From contig MU401479.1 of the NCBI GenBank assembly GCA_022579005.1, positions 219,930 to 283,929 on the forward strand: 64,000 nt of DNA, given 5' to 3'. Below are positions 50,459-61,131 of this stretch, in pieces (positions within the stretch are counted from its first letter, which is position 1; every line of letters starts with the position of its first letter). A program made the translations under genes and the position numbers. The stretch comes from Poronia punctata. Taxonomy: Eukaryota > Ascomycota > Sordariomycetes > Xylariales > Xylariaceae. Below the pieces are notes generated by a model that searched no databases, was not told the origin of the DNA, and worked only from the letters and a program-made list of their open reading frames with translations.

Positions 50459-51742
50459 ATGGCTAATTGTATTAACTACTCATCTGCTAAAGAATGGCCC
50501 CCGGAACCATATCAAGAAATACCCATATACGAAGACTTTGGTATGCTCTGGCCCTACCCTATATCATCACCAACGTACGCTGCACCAAGTGAAGACTATC
50601 GAGCACATTTCAACAAGAAATATGCCTACAAGACTTTGGATGCCTCAAATCGTCTTACAATAGACGAACTTGAGCTCGTACGTAGACATCTTTCAGACTT
50701 GTTTTACGAGGCTGCAGCTCTACTTTTACGATTCGAGACCCCATTCTCCCACGGCTGGTCGAGGACGCTGCTGATGTCAAAGCCTGCGGAGGTCTCCTCG
50801 AGTACATATGAACTCGACATATTTAACAAGCAAACCGCCGTTTATTTTATTGGTGACTCGCCCGATTCAGGCCATGACCACGGATATACAGACCGGTGCC
50901 TGGGCGCTTACATGTATCGCGAGTGGCACCGCGTGCATGACGGCCGACCGAACCTGCAGCGTTACAACTTCTTTGCTAAGGCATTGCAGATAAGAAAATC
51001 CTCAGAATCGCTCAACGTAGCAGCTGTCATCGATATACACCGGCGGCTATGCTACTCCATATCGGCCAGGTTAAATGCAGTGGTCATCTTCCGCTACCCT
51101 ACTCAATACGCTAGAGAAGTGCAAAGCACAAACCTTCCGCAGGCAGGCATAGCGAAGACGTGGCGTGAGCACGGCTTCACCATGGGTCATCTCTTTCGCG
51201 CCGTCTTGCTTGTGGCAGACAAAAACGTTATTCCTGAGACGTGCCTGGTGCAGCTAGAGTTGGGGCTTAGCGACAACTGTACGCGTAAGGATAGGGTGGC
51301 GCGGCTGGAACGTTTGATGCCGGAGTGCCGCGTGTTAATGGTACGCACCGGGGACGACGCACATTTAAGCAGACCTATATCTTTCGCAAGCCTTATGGAC
51401 CCGTTAAACAGCGACCAGGGGGGTGGGTCCGGCCAGGTGGACATGGTTAGGGTGACGGTCCCTGTCGCTATACGTTTTTTGCACGAGCTGCAAGTACAAG
51501 AGGAAGCTGCATACCCTGATCTGCGGCGTGTAGCAGACAGAATGACGGAGGACCGCGAACGTGCGTGCCGCGAATGGGTGGACAGCGTAATGCGCCATGC
51601 TGAGGATGTGGGCATGGACAGGAATACACATACTTGGAAAGCTGTGAGGAGGATGTGGGCTGCCCGCGATGGAGAAACTTTTGATGACAGGCAATGCGAC
51701 GAAACGCGTCTTTTCCCTCTTATTTCCTGGACATCTATATAG
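50459..51742 (+). CDS. uncharacterised 427-residue protein in the accessory island
   Basis: Long single-exon ORF beginning with ATG in an AT-rich leader. The composition is balanced, rich in Arg and acidic residues. There are no membrane spans, no signal peptide and no motif I can assign. The sequence has folded-protein features: DELELVRRHLSDLFYEAAALLLRF (about 76-99), a possible His-rich loop DSGHDHGY, and a helical Arg/Glu-rich C terminus (MTEDRERACREWVDSVMRHAEDV). It is intact at 427 codons despite lying 3 kb from RIP-mutated DNA, which suggests selection or recent arrival. Its neighbours are a minisatellite and a second orphan ORF on the other strand. Function is unknown, and I make no family claim. 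Confidence 0.65.
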   Translation: MANCINYSSAKEWPPEPYQEIPIYEDFGMLWPYPISSPTYAAPSEDYRAHFNKKYAYKTLDASNRLTIDELELVRRHLSDLFYEAAALLLRFETPFSHGWSRTLLMSKPAEVSSSTYELDIFNKQTAVYFIGDSPDSGHDHGYTDRCLGAYMYREWHRVHDGRPNLQRYNFFAKALQIRKSSESLNVAAVIDIHRRLCYSISARLNAVVIFRYPTQYAREVQSTNLPQAGIAKTWREHGFTMGHLFRAVLLVADKNVIPETCLVQLELGLSDNCTRKDRVARLERLMPECRVLMVRTGDDAHLSRPISFASLMDPLNSDQGGGSGQVDMVRVTVPVAIRFLHELQVQEEAAYPDLRRVADRMTEDRERACREWVDSVMRHAEDVGMDRNTHTWKAVRRMWAARDGETFDDRQCDETRLFPLISWTSI

Positions 51743-52602
51743 TAGAGCTTTATAACTGGTCGGTGTACTGTTCCGCGCTTCACTGCGAGTTATTATCATA
51801 CTGTGGCGTTAAAGGGAGGAAATGCCCGGCGGCAGATTTGGCAAGTGGAATGAACTAGATTTGTCGGTAATGACCCCTTGACAACTCCTTCGGTCTTAAC
51901 CTCAACCATTGAACGGGAATATAGCTCATGCTTTTTCCAAAAGTTGTGTCTTGAGCCCTTATAGTTCGATCTTTCCATCACTCTACTAGCTAATCTAACA
52001 CCGCAAGTATGCATAGGTATATCCTCCTTCAACTTGAAGTTGTCCGTCTTGAGCTGATAAGATCGGAGCGTCACATTATGTGCAAAAAGTACACAGCTGC
52101 ATAAATACCTCCCTTGTACTACCTAACCTACCTAGTGCGATTGACTGATTTTTGGCTGAGCCTAGAACCTACATGTAGGTACCTTAGGTTAGCACGTACT
52201 GGCCATATGCTTACGTACACGTGGGTACGTGTAATCGTGTAATAAGTACATACTTACATAACACGTTTGAACCTAACTTTTAGTAGGTACCTGGCTACAA
52301 TGACAATGGCTGTACTTGGTCAGCCACTATTGCCATCCCCACCCTGACTCCTACAGCGCCTCATCTGCGTCACGTCACATGCAACCCCATCCTTCCCAGT
52401 CAGTAGCCTAAGTAACCTAGGTTGTTTGTCTTTCTCTTTGTTGTTGGCTTGTTGTCGCAGACGAAGAAGTAGCAAACACAACACGACGGATGACGAAGGA
52501 TAAGAACCTGCGAGATCCCTTTCAGATACTGCGCATCACGCACATTTTAGCATCCTTTTCTATCTACACCAGTGTTTATGTCTTTATTTGAGAATGTAAT
52601 AT
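51743..52602. other. intergenic, right border of the accessory island
   Basis: 860 bases. Dense in GTACGTAC, TAGGTACCT and ACGTGGGTACGTG words between 52100 and 52300. It should contain the promoter of the Edc1-like gene. The ORF at 51796-52074 has no support. Confidence 0.5.
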
Positions 52603-53892
52603 ATGGCGGACTCGAAGAATACGCCTAATAATAGGCGCCCTACTACAGGTAAAGGTCGCAACAGCTCGAAAAAGACCTATGCCTCTGAGAGCGACATCCC
52701 ATTGCACAAGGCTCGCACCGACAAACCTAGTAGCCCATGCACGCCGCAGAAATCCCTATCGCCCGGTATCCCCCCTCAACAGGCCCTCTCGACAAACACG
52801 AAACAGCGGAACAGAAACAAGAATCGCGGCGTCAAAAATTTATCGCCGGGCCAAGGACAGCAAGGCAGGAGTCCGTCGGTACATGTAGAGGATGCCGTGG
52901 CTCCCATTTTTGCCGGCTCGACATTCCACGCATCCCCCGCCCCGACATCACTGCCGATCCCGAGTTTTCTTGGACGGTCCAACACGGAGCGTCATGTAGC
53001 GGATCATGGCACGACGGCAGCTCAAGACACACCTCCACAAACGGACGCTGAGGAAAGCCCGACTGGTAAAACCGCGCCTCGTCATGATGAATCTCCTCTA
53101 GAGCTTTTCTTCCGCGCAGACCGTGCAGAGAAGGCGCGTGTTCCTCGAGTGGGTTCAGCAAACACAACCTTCACCGGTACTGCGGCATTCTCGCCTCCAC
53201 GAAGACTTGAGGAGGACCCGGAGACATCGCCTATGGCGATCGCCGTCCGCTCAGCCCAGCGCCCCTCGTTTCCCCAGAGGAACACCTCGCCCGGAACATG
53301 TACAAGCGGAATGGATGGGACTGCGCGATTGCCCCTGGGTCCAGCATTCTCTACGCCGTATAATGAGCGTATCCGTGCTGCCCGTTCTTATCAAGGCCCA
53401 GCAGAAACAACGCCCTTGGCTAGCCGACATCTCGATCCGAATTCATCCGAGGCATTGAAGCGTTATCTGTTCACTGGTCACCTCGGTGGGCCACGAGATC
53501 TAACATGGCACTTTGATTCTCCCCAAACCGATGACACGCCCGGGCTACCGCATTCCACCTATCGCCCGTATCAAAGCGCCCACCAACATGTAAATCCCGT
53601 TACTGAAGCGGCTTTACACAAGTCGCCCGTCTCTACTCCTAGCCGCGCTAGGGACATATATCCATCCTCTCCGCCGACTCATTACTCAAAGCAATTCCGC
53701 GCCTCGCTGTTTGGGAGCGGCCATACACCACGTGCCAACCCCGCGCCTCCTATTCTCACAGACCGTACACCGTGGACACAGGCAAACTTGTCTTCGAAAC
53801 ATATCCAATCGGAACCTAGCGCTCGACCCGAGCACCTTGCAGCGTTGGAGGGCGATCTTAGGCGGATGCTTAATATCGATCCGCTTATTTAG
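52603..53892 (+). CDS. Edc1/PNRC-like mRNA decapping enhancer candidate
   Basis: Single-exon frame of 429 residues, almost wholly low complexity and rich in Pro, Ser, Thr, Arg and Asn. The one ordered motif, PIFAGSTFHASPAPTSLPIP (101-120) followed by SFLG, matches the PNRC-type short motif: aromatic/FAG, then a proline-rich LPIPSF segment. In Edc1 and PNRC2 this docks on the Dcp1 EVH1 domain and activates Dcp2 decapping. The C terminus (HLAALEGDLRRMLNIDPL) is a second short conserved-looking helix. The basic N terminus (RRPTTGKGRNSSKK) could bind RNA. The family assignment rests on the motif alone; cytoplasmic or P-body location is inferred. Confidence 0.65.
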   Translation: MADSKNTPNNRRPTTGKGRNSSKKTYASESDIPLHKARTDKPSSPCTPQKSLSPGIPPQQALSTNTKQRNRNKNRGVKNLSPGQGQQGRSPSVHVEDAVAPIFAGSTFHASPAPTSLPIPSFLGRSNTERHVADHGTTAAQDTPPQTDAEESPTGKTAPRHDESPLELFFRADRAEKARVPRVGSANTTFTGTAAFSPPRRLEEDPETSPMAIAVRSAQRPSFPQRNTSPGTCTSGMDGTARLPLGPAFSTPYNERIRAARSYQGPAETTPLASRHLDPNSSEALKRYLFTGHLGGPRDLTWHFDSPQTDDTPGLPHSTYRPYQSAHQHVNPVTEAALHKSPVSTPSRARDIYPSSPPTHYSKQFRASLFGSGHTPRANPAPPILTDRTPWTQANLSSKHIQSEPSARPEHLAALEGDLRRMLNIDPLI

Positions 53893-56097
53893 GCCTTGCT
53901 CGCGGGACACCAAGGTCATGGCCACCAAGTAACAGGCCTTGTTGCGATATCATCGGAGTTCTTCGGCGGCTTCGCGTTGGAAGTCAATACTGGCACTATT
54001 TTATTTCATGGGTTTATCTGCTGTTGTTTATCCCATGCTTTGCTTCTAATTAGTTTTTCCCTTTGTTTGAATTGTCGGGCTATTCAAGCTTCCTCGAGGA
54101 GGGAGTCATCGCGATCTCATATTCAGCCGCTGGTTTACGGCGACGTATTTCGCATCAATCTACCCCTTTACATACCGAAGGGCATGATAGGCCATGTGGC
54201 TCTTGCTTTCCAAGGTCACCCCATACCCCATTGAGTTTTGTACGGACGTCCGCAAGGTTTTGTGCCACGGTCCAGGACATCTATATTTCAGGGAGCGGCA
54301 GGTGCGGGGTATGCTATTTTGTTATGGGCAGCCTTTTGACCTCTTCGTCGGGCGAAGGGCTGCACGGCACGATATTACGGCTTAATGACGAGTCCGTTTT
54401 CAGGATGGAAGTTGGCCAGGCGCAGTATATCCATGGAATCTGGTGTTGAGGCGGCGGTACGAAAGTGATTCGGTTTATATCAGCTTTTACCCTAGCGTTC
54501 CGATCTGTATTACAACTCGAGAATTACGGCGCAGATACTGTTGAAGATACCCAGGCAGGCGAAGGGGGATAAGGGTTATGGGATTGAGAAGATACCAGGA
54601 GGGAATACAGGAAAGATGGCGGAGAGAACAAAGAAAAGAGAAGAAAAAAAAAGAAAAAAAAATTGGTGGCAAGCCACAGCACTTTGGCCCTAGCTTTCTT
54701 ATCAGACTCAGGCTATAGTCAACAAATTAGACCTCCTCTGGTCGCATTTGCCATCTATTTATGTATCCTTGTTCCCCGGCCACGGGTGTTCATCAAGACG
54801 TCACGAGACAGGCAATAGCGGCAGATGGAACCCTTGCAGCAAGTAATCTCTCGAACCAATAGGTAAGCTCTTGTACGGAAAGGGCAAGAATATGTAACAG
54901 TAACACACCTATCAGCCTATGTCAACACAGGGCTAGCCTGCCGACGTTAGACTACCTTGTGACGATGCGTACTCGCAAGGGGAAACGAGCCACAGTTTAA
55001 ACGCCTCTGATTCCCGGCACTACATACAGTCTTTCCGCATCTTCAAGAGCGTGTACGTGTTAGGTATCTCTTTCTTGCCAAAGGCGGCCATACGAGTACT
55101 ACATAGATAAAGGCCTAGGTACTCGTAGTACGTACACTTTTGAAGTTCAAGGCCGCGTAATTTACTATAAACGACTTAGGTAACCTATAGTCCAGATATA
55201 TACTACAAACAGCAGCGCTAGGAACCAGCGGCGTAGTTTAAACGTCTAACTTTCAGGATACCTTGAGACAATTTAAAATCCACTTGGTACAAGGGGAGTG
55301 CCTCAACTCTCACCCAGCAGGACAGTTTGGCAGAGGGAGCGCAGCCAACCCCCTAGGTTGGCAGTCGGTAACCATTAATTCTAAGCAAGGCCAGACTTTT
55401 TTTAATACTTTTAACAACAATAACTCTTTAAAATAACAAGGTATAAAGATATATATACTGTTAATTTATTTATTAAACTTTGCTTTATTTAAAAGAAAAA
55501 TAAGAAAAATTATACCTATTTTATTTAATTAATTATAAACAGTTTAAGTTTTTACTAAAAAAGAAAGTAAACTTGTCTTTTAATATTTAAATAAAGAAAA
55601 TAGATATAGCTTAGCTACTCATATTATATAAAATACAATTCCAGCTGCTGTATACTTTATTTTTTATAAACTAGTAGACCTTGTTATTATCATGTTATGT
55701 GTTGTTAAACATGTTAAGTTTAGGTGTAAAAACCCTGTTCGCTTGGAGAATTAATGAGTTCCCACTGTACAATCTTGGATGTCGGTGGTGATCTTTACTT
55801 GTACTCGTAACCTAGAAATGGAACCTAGATGAGTTGAAATCAACAGCTGAATCAGGAATGAGGAACAGCTGGCATGCCTGTCTCACGTGAGACCGCGGAT
55901 TGTTCGTGCCATTGCCTTCATAGATGCACGACATGCCTTCCTGCAGAAATACTATTAGACGCGTCTTCATGAAAGTGCACTCCTATTGCGTCTGCCTCCA
56001 TCTTTCTTCTCGCTTTGGACGTAATTCATATTGTAATTTCGACCTACATTTTTAGTGGGGTTACAACGCGTCTTTGCAAACCAACTTCGCATTCAGA
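53893..56097. other. intergenic with an AT-rich patch
   Basis: 2.2 kb without a recognised gene. The first part is probably the 3' untranslated region of the Edc1-like gene. An inverted repeat CCAACCCCCTAGGTTGG lies near 55348, followed by the AT-rich patch at 55385-55700. ORFs at 53896-54449 start at non-ATG codons or lack any domain. Confidence 0.5.
55385..55700. repeat. short AT-rich patch, possible RIP relic
   Basis: About 300 bases of TTTAAATAAAG/TTATTTAT-type sequence with abrupt edges, similar in composition to the larger blocks at 15.6 and 39.6 kb. Too decayed to identify. Confidence 0.45.
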
Positions 56098-58349
56098 ATG
56101 GAATCAGGCGACCCGTTTGACGGCGATGAGGAGGCGGCACTACGCTACGCGATTGAATTGTCGCTGCAGGAGGCAGAATTATCGGATGCCGTCCCGAAAC
56201 ACCAGGAGCCGATCGAGATTGTTTCCAGCGAGGGCGAAGATGACGACCTAGAGAATGGCCCAGGCTACCCACCTACACCTAAAAAGTCGAGTCAGCAGGA
56301 CCCCGCGCCCGTGAGGAATGGAGAGCTCAAGGATGGTGTGATTGCAACTCATCTGCCGACGGCGCCGCTGTCGGCTGCGCCCGACCCTCAGCCTAGGGCC
56401 GGCGTCTTTCAAAGCATGGGGCTTGACAGGAAGAAAATGGAGGAGGAGCGACTTGCCCGGGCTGCCAAGCGAAAAGCTCCCACCGACATGGAAAGCGACG
56501 AGCGCCATCCGCGGCGTGCCAAGACTGAAAGCCACTCGAAATACCAAGATTTACCAAACCGGCCTACATCGGATAGTGCCGTCGGCACCAATGCTGCTAG
56601 CCAGCCACCGGCCTTGCCCTATCCTAGGGGTGTTGTCAAAAAAACAGTAAGCGTCTTGGAATATCTCACTTGGGGCGACACGTCGTTGCTGATCCCGTTA
56701 CCCTAGTGGGCGTCTGGCTATCCTCGCCAGGGTGACATCAAGATTGAGGAAATCTTTCAAAAAGACCAACTCGAGCTTGCTGTCCTCAGCTCCTTTCAAT
56801 GGGACGACGAATGGCTGCTATCCAAAATTGATATCCGGAAAACTAAGATTATATGCGTCGCGTTCGCTTCGAATGAAGCCCACAAAGACCAGATGAGAGC
56901 AAACGTCCCCCACGACCGTATTCGTTTTTGCTTCCCTCCAATGATGCCGGCCGGGAGTATGCATTCTAAACTTCAGCTTCTCAAGTTCCCGACGTACCTC
57001 CGACTTGTTATCCCTACCGGTAATCTCGTTCCTTATGATTGGGGCGAGACGGGGGTGATGGAGAACATGGTCTTTCTGATCGACTTGCCCTTGATGAGGG
57101 CGCGGACGGACACGATGGGCTTGTTCGGCCAGGAGCTTTGCTATTTCCTAAGGGCTTCCGGCCTCGACGAGAACTTGGTCAGCAGCCTTTCCAAGTACGA
57201 TTTTACAGAGACCAACCGATATAGGTTCGTCCACACGATTGGCCAATCCCATTCCGGGACAGACTGGCAACGCACAGGCTATTGTGGGCTTGGGCGGGCT
57301 GTGGAATCTTTAGGCCTCGCCACAAGGTCGAAAGTCGAATTGGATTTCGTTACGGCATCGATTGGCTCTCTGAACTCGGATTTACTCTCGGCAATCTACA
57401 ATGCCGCACAGGGAGACGACGGCATGAAAGAGTATGAAAACAGAGTCGCGGGTGGCAGTAAGAAGAAAGGCACGCGTAAAACCGAGCCGACGATTACCTA
57501 CGCCGATCGATTTCGCATCTACTTCCCTTCAAGGGAGACTGTAAGCAAAAGCCGGGGTGGAAAACGCGTAAGTTGGTGTTGTTTACATTACCCTACACTA
57601 AACATGACGCGTTTGAAACCCACTTGTTTTGAAAACAACCTGTTCATCAAGGCTCTTCATAAATCAGGTATCGGAGATTACTGGGTTGAAGAATACGTAT
57701 TTGAAAATGCTTATCCGATCTAGGCTTCTAGGCTCACTATAGTAAACATGTCCAGTCCACTAATGCAAGACGCGCAGGCCGGGGGTACCGTATGTTTACA
57801 GAGGAAGTGGTGGGAGTCGCCTACGTTCCCCCGGGAGTTGATATACGACTGTAGAAGTGTCCGCCCTGGTCTCTTGATGCAGTATGCCATCTCTCGACCC
57901 AATTCTTTCTTTTCTTATGTACGAGAGAAACAAGAATTACTAACTTCATTCATCACAACCAGTTCGAAGCTTCTCTTTGTCACCAGCTCCGCCTCTGAGC
58001 AAGGTAAAGAAACGGCAACTTCTTGGGCCTATCTTGGTAGCGCAAATTTGACGGAAAGTGCATGGTAAGTCTAGGCTTGTGATGTCCACCCACATTAGGT
58101 AGAATTGATCTCGGAGGACCGGGTGTTAATACGCTATATAGGGGGCGTCTGGTGAAAGATAGAGCAACCGGGCGGCCCAAGCTCAGCTGTCGGAACTGGG
58201 AGTGCGGAGTTGTCATCCCCATAGAATGCAAGCCTACAGATAAGGGCTTAGCGGCGTTTGAAGGTATCGTGCCCATCCCAATGGTAGTACCTGAGCAAGC
58301 ATACGGAAGGAGCGACCCCAAACACCCATGGTTCTTCCTAGAAGCATGA
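56098..58349 (+). CDS. TDP1: tyrosyl-DNA phosphodiesterase 1 with N-terminal UIM
   Basis: Five exons: 56098..56646, 56707..57567, 57778..57881, 57963..58064 and 58142..58349, giving 607 residues. An in-frame ATG at 56074 is an alternative start. Residues 10-27 (ALRYAIELSLQEA) form a ubiquitin-interacting motif, followed by an acidic, disordered stretch. The catalytic domain starts at GVVKKTWASGYPRQGDIKIEE. Both phospholipase-D-type active-site motifs are complete. The first has His269, Lys271 and Asn293. The second has His505, split across an intron, Lys507 and Asn533 in WAYLGSANLTESAWG. The enzyme removes topoisomerase I adducts and other 3' blocks in the nucleus. Intron 2 is unusually long (210 bases) and stays open in frame to 57721. 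Confidence 0.95.
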
Positions 58350-58564
58350 GAAGCAGACAATCTGGCCGGTACAACTCCTTCCCCCTCGCAGCCTCCTCTC
58401 TCCTCTTGATTTAGTCGCTTAGCAAGCTCTCTTGAGATCTCTCAGTGTTGGAGGACTAGATACAAGGCTACTGGGAGACATGAATACAAACTACATGAAT
58501 ACAGGTTCTGATTGCTTACGAGTGCCGATTACTGTATACTCCATTATTCCCCCCCCCCTCCCAA

Positions 58565-58970
58565 CCCCATACATATTGCATTCTTGTCACAATCGCTACA
58601 TTATTCCTCAGTCGCATAACATAACGCGCCCTGGTCATAATCACCCCTTATTCCTCAAGTACGTACTATAGGTATCGCATCCTGGTTCATGACAAGTTCG
58701 AAATTACTGAGGCGCATAACATAGCGCACCCTGGTCACAAATAAAATCATTCTTCCTCAAGTACGTACTACCTATATTGCATCCTGGTCACGATCAAAAC
58801 ATTGCTCCTCAAGTACGTACTATATCGCATCCTGGTCACGATGGCTTCGAAATTTTTCCGGCGCATAACATAGTGCACCGTACTCATGATCACTCCGTTG
58901 CTCCGCAAGTTCATACACATTGCATCATGGTCACGATGATCGTTATTTTTGCCACGCTTCCCATCTCACC
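58565..58970. repeat. degenerate tandem repeat, units of about 100-150 bases
   Basis: Three units begin GCGCATAACATAG at about 58612, 58712 and 58861. Each carries CCTCAAGTACGTACTAT and CGCATCCTGGTCACGAT. The middle unit contains an extra internal duplication of the latter two pieces. A partial unit precedes the first. It lies in the 3' flank of TDP1. Confidence 0.8.
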
Positions 58971-60588
58971 GGTGAGTCCGACACCAGAAGGCCGCATATC
59001 ATCTAGAATTGCAAACCACGGACATAGATCGTGATGCATGCCGGTAGGTTAGGTATCATGAGTCACTTTTTACTAGCCCCTCCCCCCCCCAAGGTGGTGT
59101 AGAATAGGTAAGAGACGGGTTTCCACACCCAGTGCGGTCCTTCTTGTTATGCGACAAGATGTGATACCGGATCAAAGGCAATTTGGTCCCCCACTTTCCC
59201 TTACTGACCCCGACACGAAGTATGTAGGTGACAAATGTGTGATGCAGACTGCCTTTGATGCCTTGCTCACATCTGAGCCCCCCCTTGGAGCAGAGCCTCC
59301 TCGACAAATAGGGTGAAATCGGAGGAGGTGGCGATTGTCGAAAGACGGGGGGTGCTTGTTACTACTGGTAGGAGAATAGAAAGTTGTAAACCTGCTGCAG
59401 ATTGCTGCATGTTTACAGTCCCCAACGTTTACTATGTCGGTTCCGTATCTATAAGGTACCTACCTACAGGGTTAGGTAGTACGCAATTTGGTTTAGTCTA
59501 GTTATATAAGTTTATATTTTAAGTTATATAACCCTTTACATTCTTATTCTTGTATTGCCTGTCTAAATAAATACTATACTATATATTTTAAATGTATTTT
59601 ATAAAGCTATAGTTATATAGTAATAACTAGCTGCGATGCTAAAGGATTGGCTAATCAAGAACATATAATATTTTATATCTAAGCAGCATATGTAGAGGCA
59701 AGAAAGACATGGGTGCTTTGGATACCAGAGAACAGTTTGCCAAGGTAAAGAAACATCTTGTCCAAGAAGTAGAGAATCGTATTATCGTGACAGCTACTTT
59801 TCACTCAAGCGCCCGTAGGGCAGGGCCCCGGTAGAACCTGTGCCCTCCATGCCACGTAAGGTGCCTGCCAGAACTCCCATTATTACATCAAATTACATGG
59901 CTACTGTGTTAAATCCAACATTGCCGCACTCCGGGAATCTCCTTAACATGTAGGTAATCATGATCGTTTTGCCTTATGATCGGCCGCAATCTTAGTTTGG
60001 GCTGAAATCGACACGAACATATGCCTAGATCTAGATCTTCACAGCCTACAATTAGGCCATTGCCACTGCCGTTTTGCAGACAAGGGAACACGACTTGCTG
60101 GGGACCCCTTTTTAAGAAGAGGCAAGGTAAACAGTTGTAATCGTTAGAAACGCACAATTGTCAATTTCGAGGTGTGAATATATTCCCATCTTGCAATTGG
60201 AATCTACCCTTTGTTCCTGATAATGCATGTAGCGCTTTACAAGAAATACGCCGGTTTAATACATTGTTTTGTTTACATCTGTTGTATACTTGTAAGTATG
60301 GTGTAATGCCTAAGGTACCTAGCCTTAGTCTTTTCTTCTCTCTCTCTTGCCGCACCTAGTGTGCGAGTATCCTACATAAAAGTACCTACTTATAGATCTA
60401 CATCCCCCCGTCTGCCCGACATCTGTGGCCGCGTATACCTAGTCGAATATGCAAGAACTCTAAAATCCGGGTCAAGCAAGCAATGCCCCTACCCCTCTAC
60501 AGGTTCTCTACCGAGTCCCAGCAAGAACTCTAGGTCCCGACCAGAAAAGCTACAAAGTGACCGTCCGTAGTGATCCTGCCGGAAGACG

Positions 60589-60596
60589 TATATAAA
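60589..60596 (+). promoter_or_regulatory. TATA box of the WOPR gene
   Basis: TATATAAA, the strongest core-promoter match in the region, about 540 bases before the ATG at 61132. If used, the transcript has a leader of roughly 500 bases. A GGTAGGT donor-like site near 60821 and a TAATCAG acceptor-like site near 61016 would allow a leader intron. Confidence 0.5.
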
Positions 60597-61131
60597 CTGA
60601 CACAACCCCCCATATTACACTCTACTAGTTCGCTTTCCCATCTTCATATCAAACGCAATTGACTGGATACACCTATACAACCTCAAGGCTATTCAAACTC
60701 AATTCGCTTGCTAGAACCGGCTTTGCTATACCTACCTACTTACACAATCTCAACTAGAGAGCACCATTCCTCAGTGCACGCACTCTATAACATAGCCGAC
60801 CCGTTCCCCATCAAGGGAAGGTAGGTCTATTGTCTATTCCCTATTAATGTCACCTGTCCGACGACGGCGCCTGCCGTATTTATTATCATGTAACTTGCGA
60901 CCCGTCTTGTTGGTTTTATTCAAATCAGGAACCAACTTTTAAAACACCCGCGACCGTCATTGCCCAGATAAGCTTTGACTATGCATCGACCCTGGTCCCT
61001 CAACCCTAACTAATCAGTTACAGAATATAGTTCGACGGACGACTCCCGTTTAACCTTATAGACCCTTCCCCACGCTCCCGCCCTTGTTGTCGCGGCACAT
61101 CCCGACAACTTCCAAAACCATAAAAGTCGAC

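Larger units (their letters stand above)
58350..61131. other. intergenic with tandem repeat and WOPR gene leader
   Basis: Holds a degenerate tandem repeat (58565-58970), a poly-C run near 58549-58559, an AT-rich patch near 59500-59640 and, from the TATA box at 60589, the presumed long leader of the WOPR gene. No protein-coding gene was recognised. Confidence 0.5.

Noticed and set aside
61084..61131. N-terminal 16-residue extension of the WOPR protein
   Set aside because: The extension starts at a TTG; the first ATG is at 61132 and the WOPR domain begins well after it.
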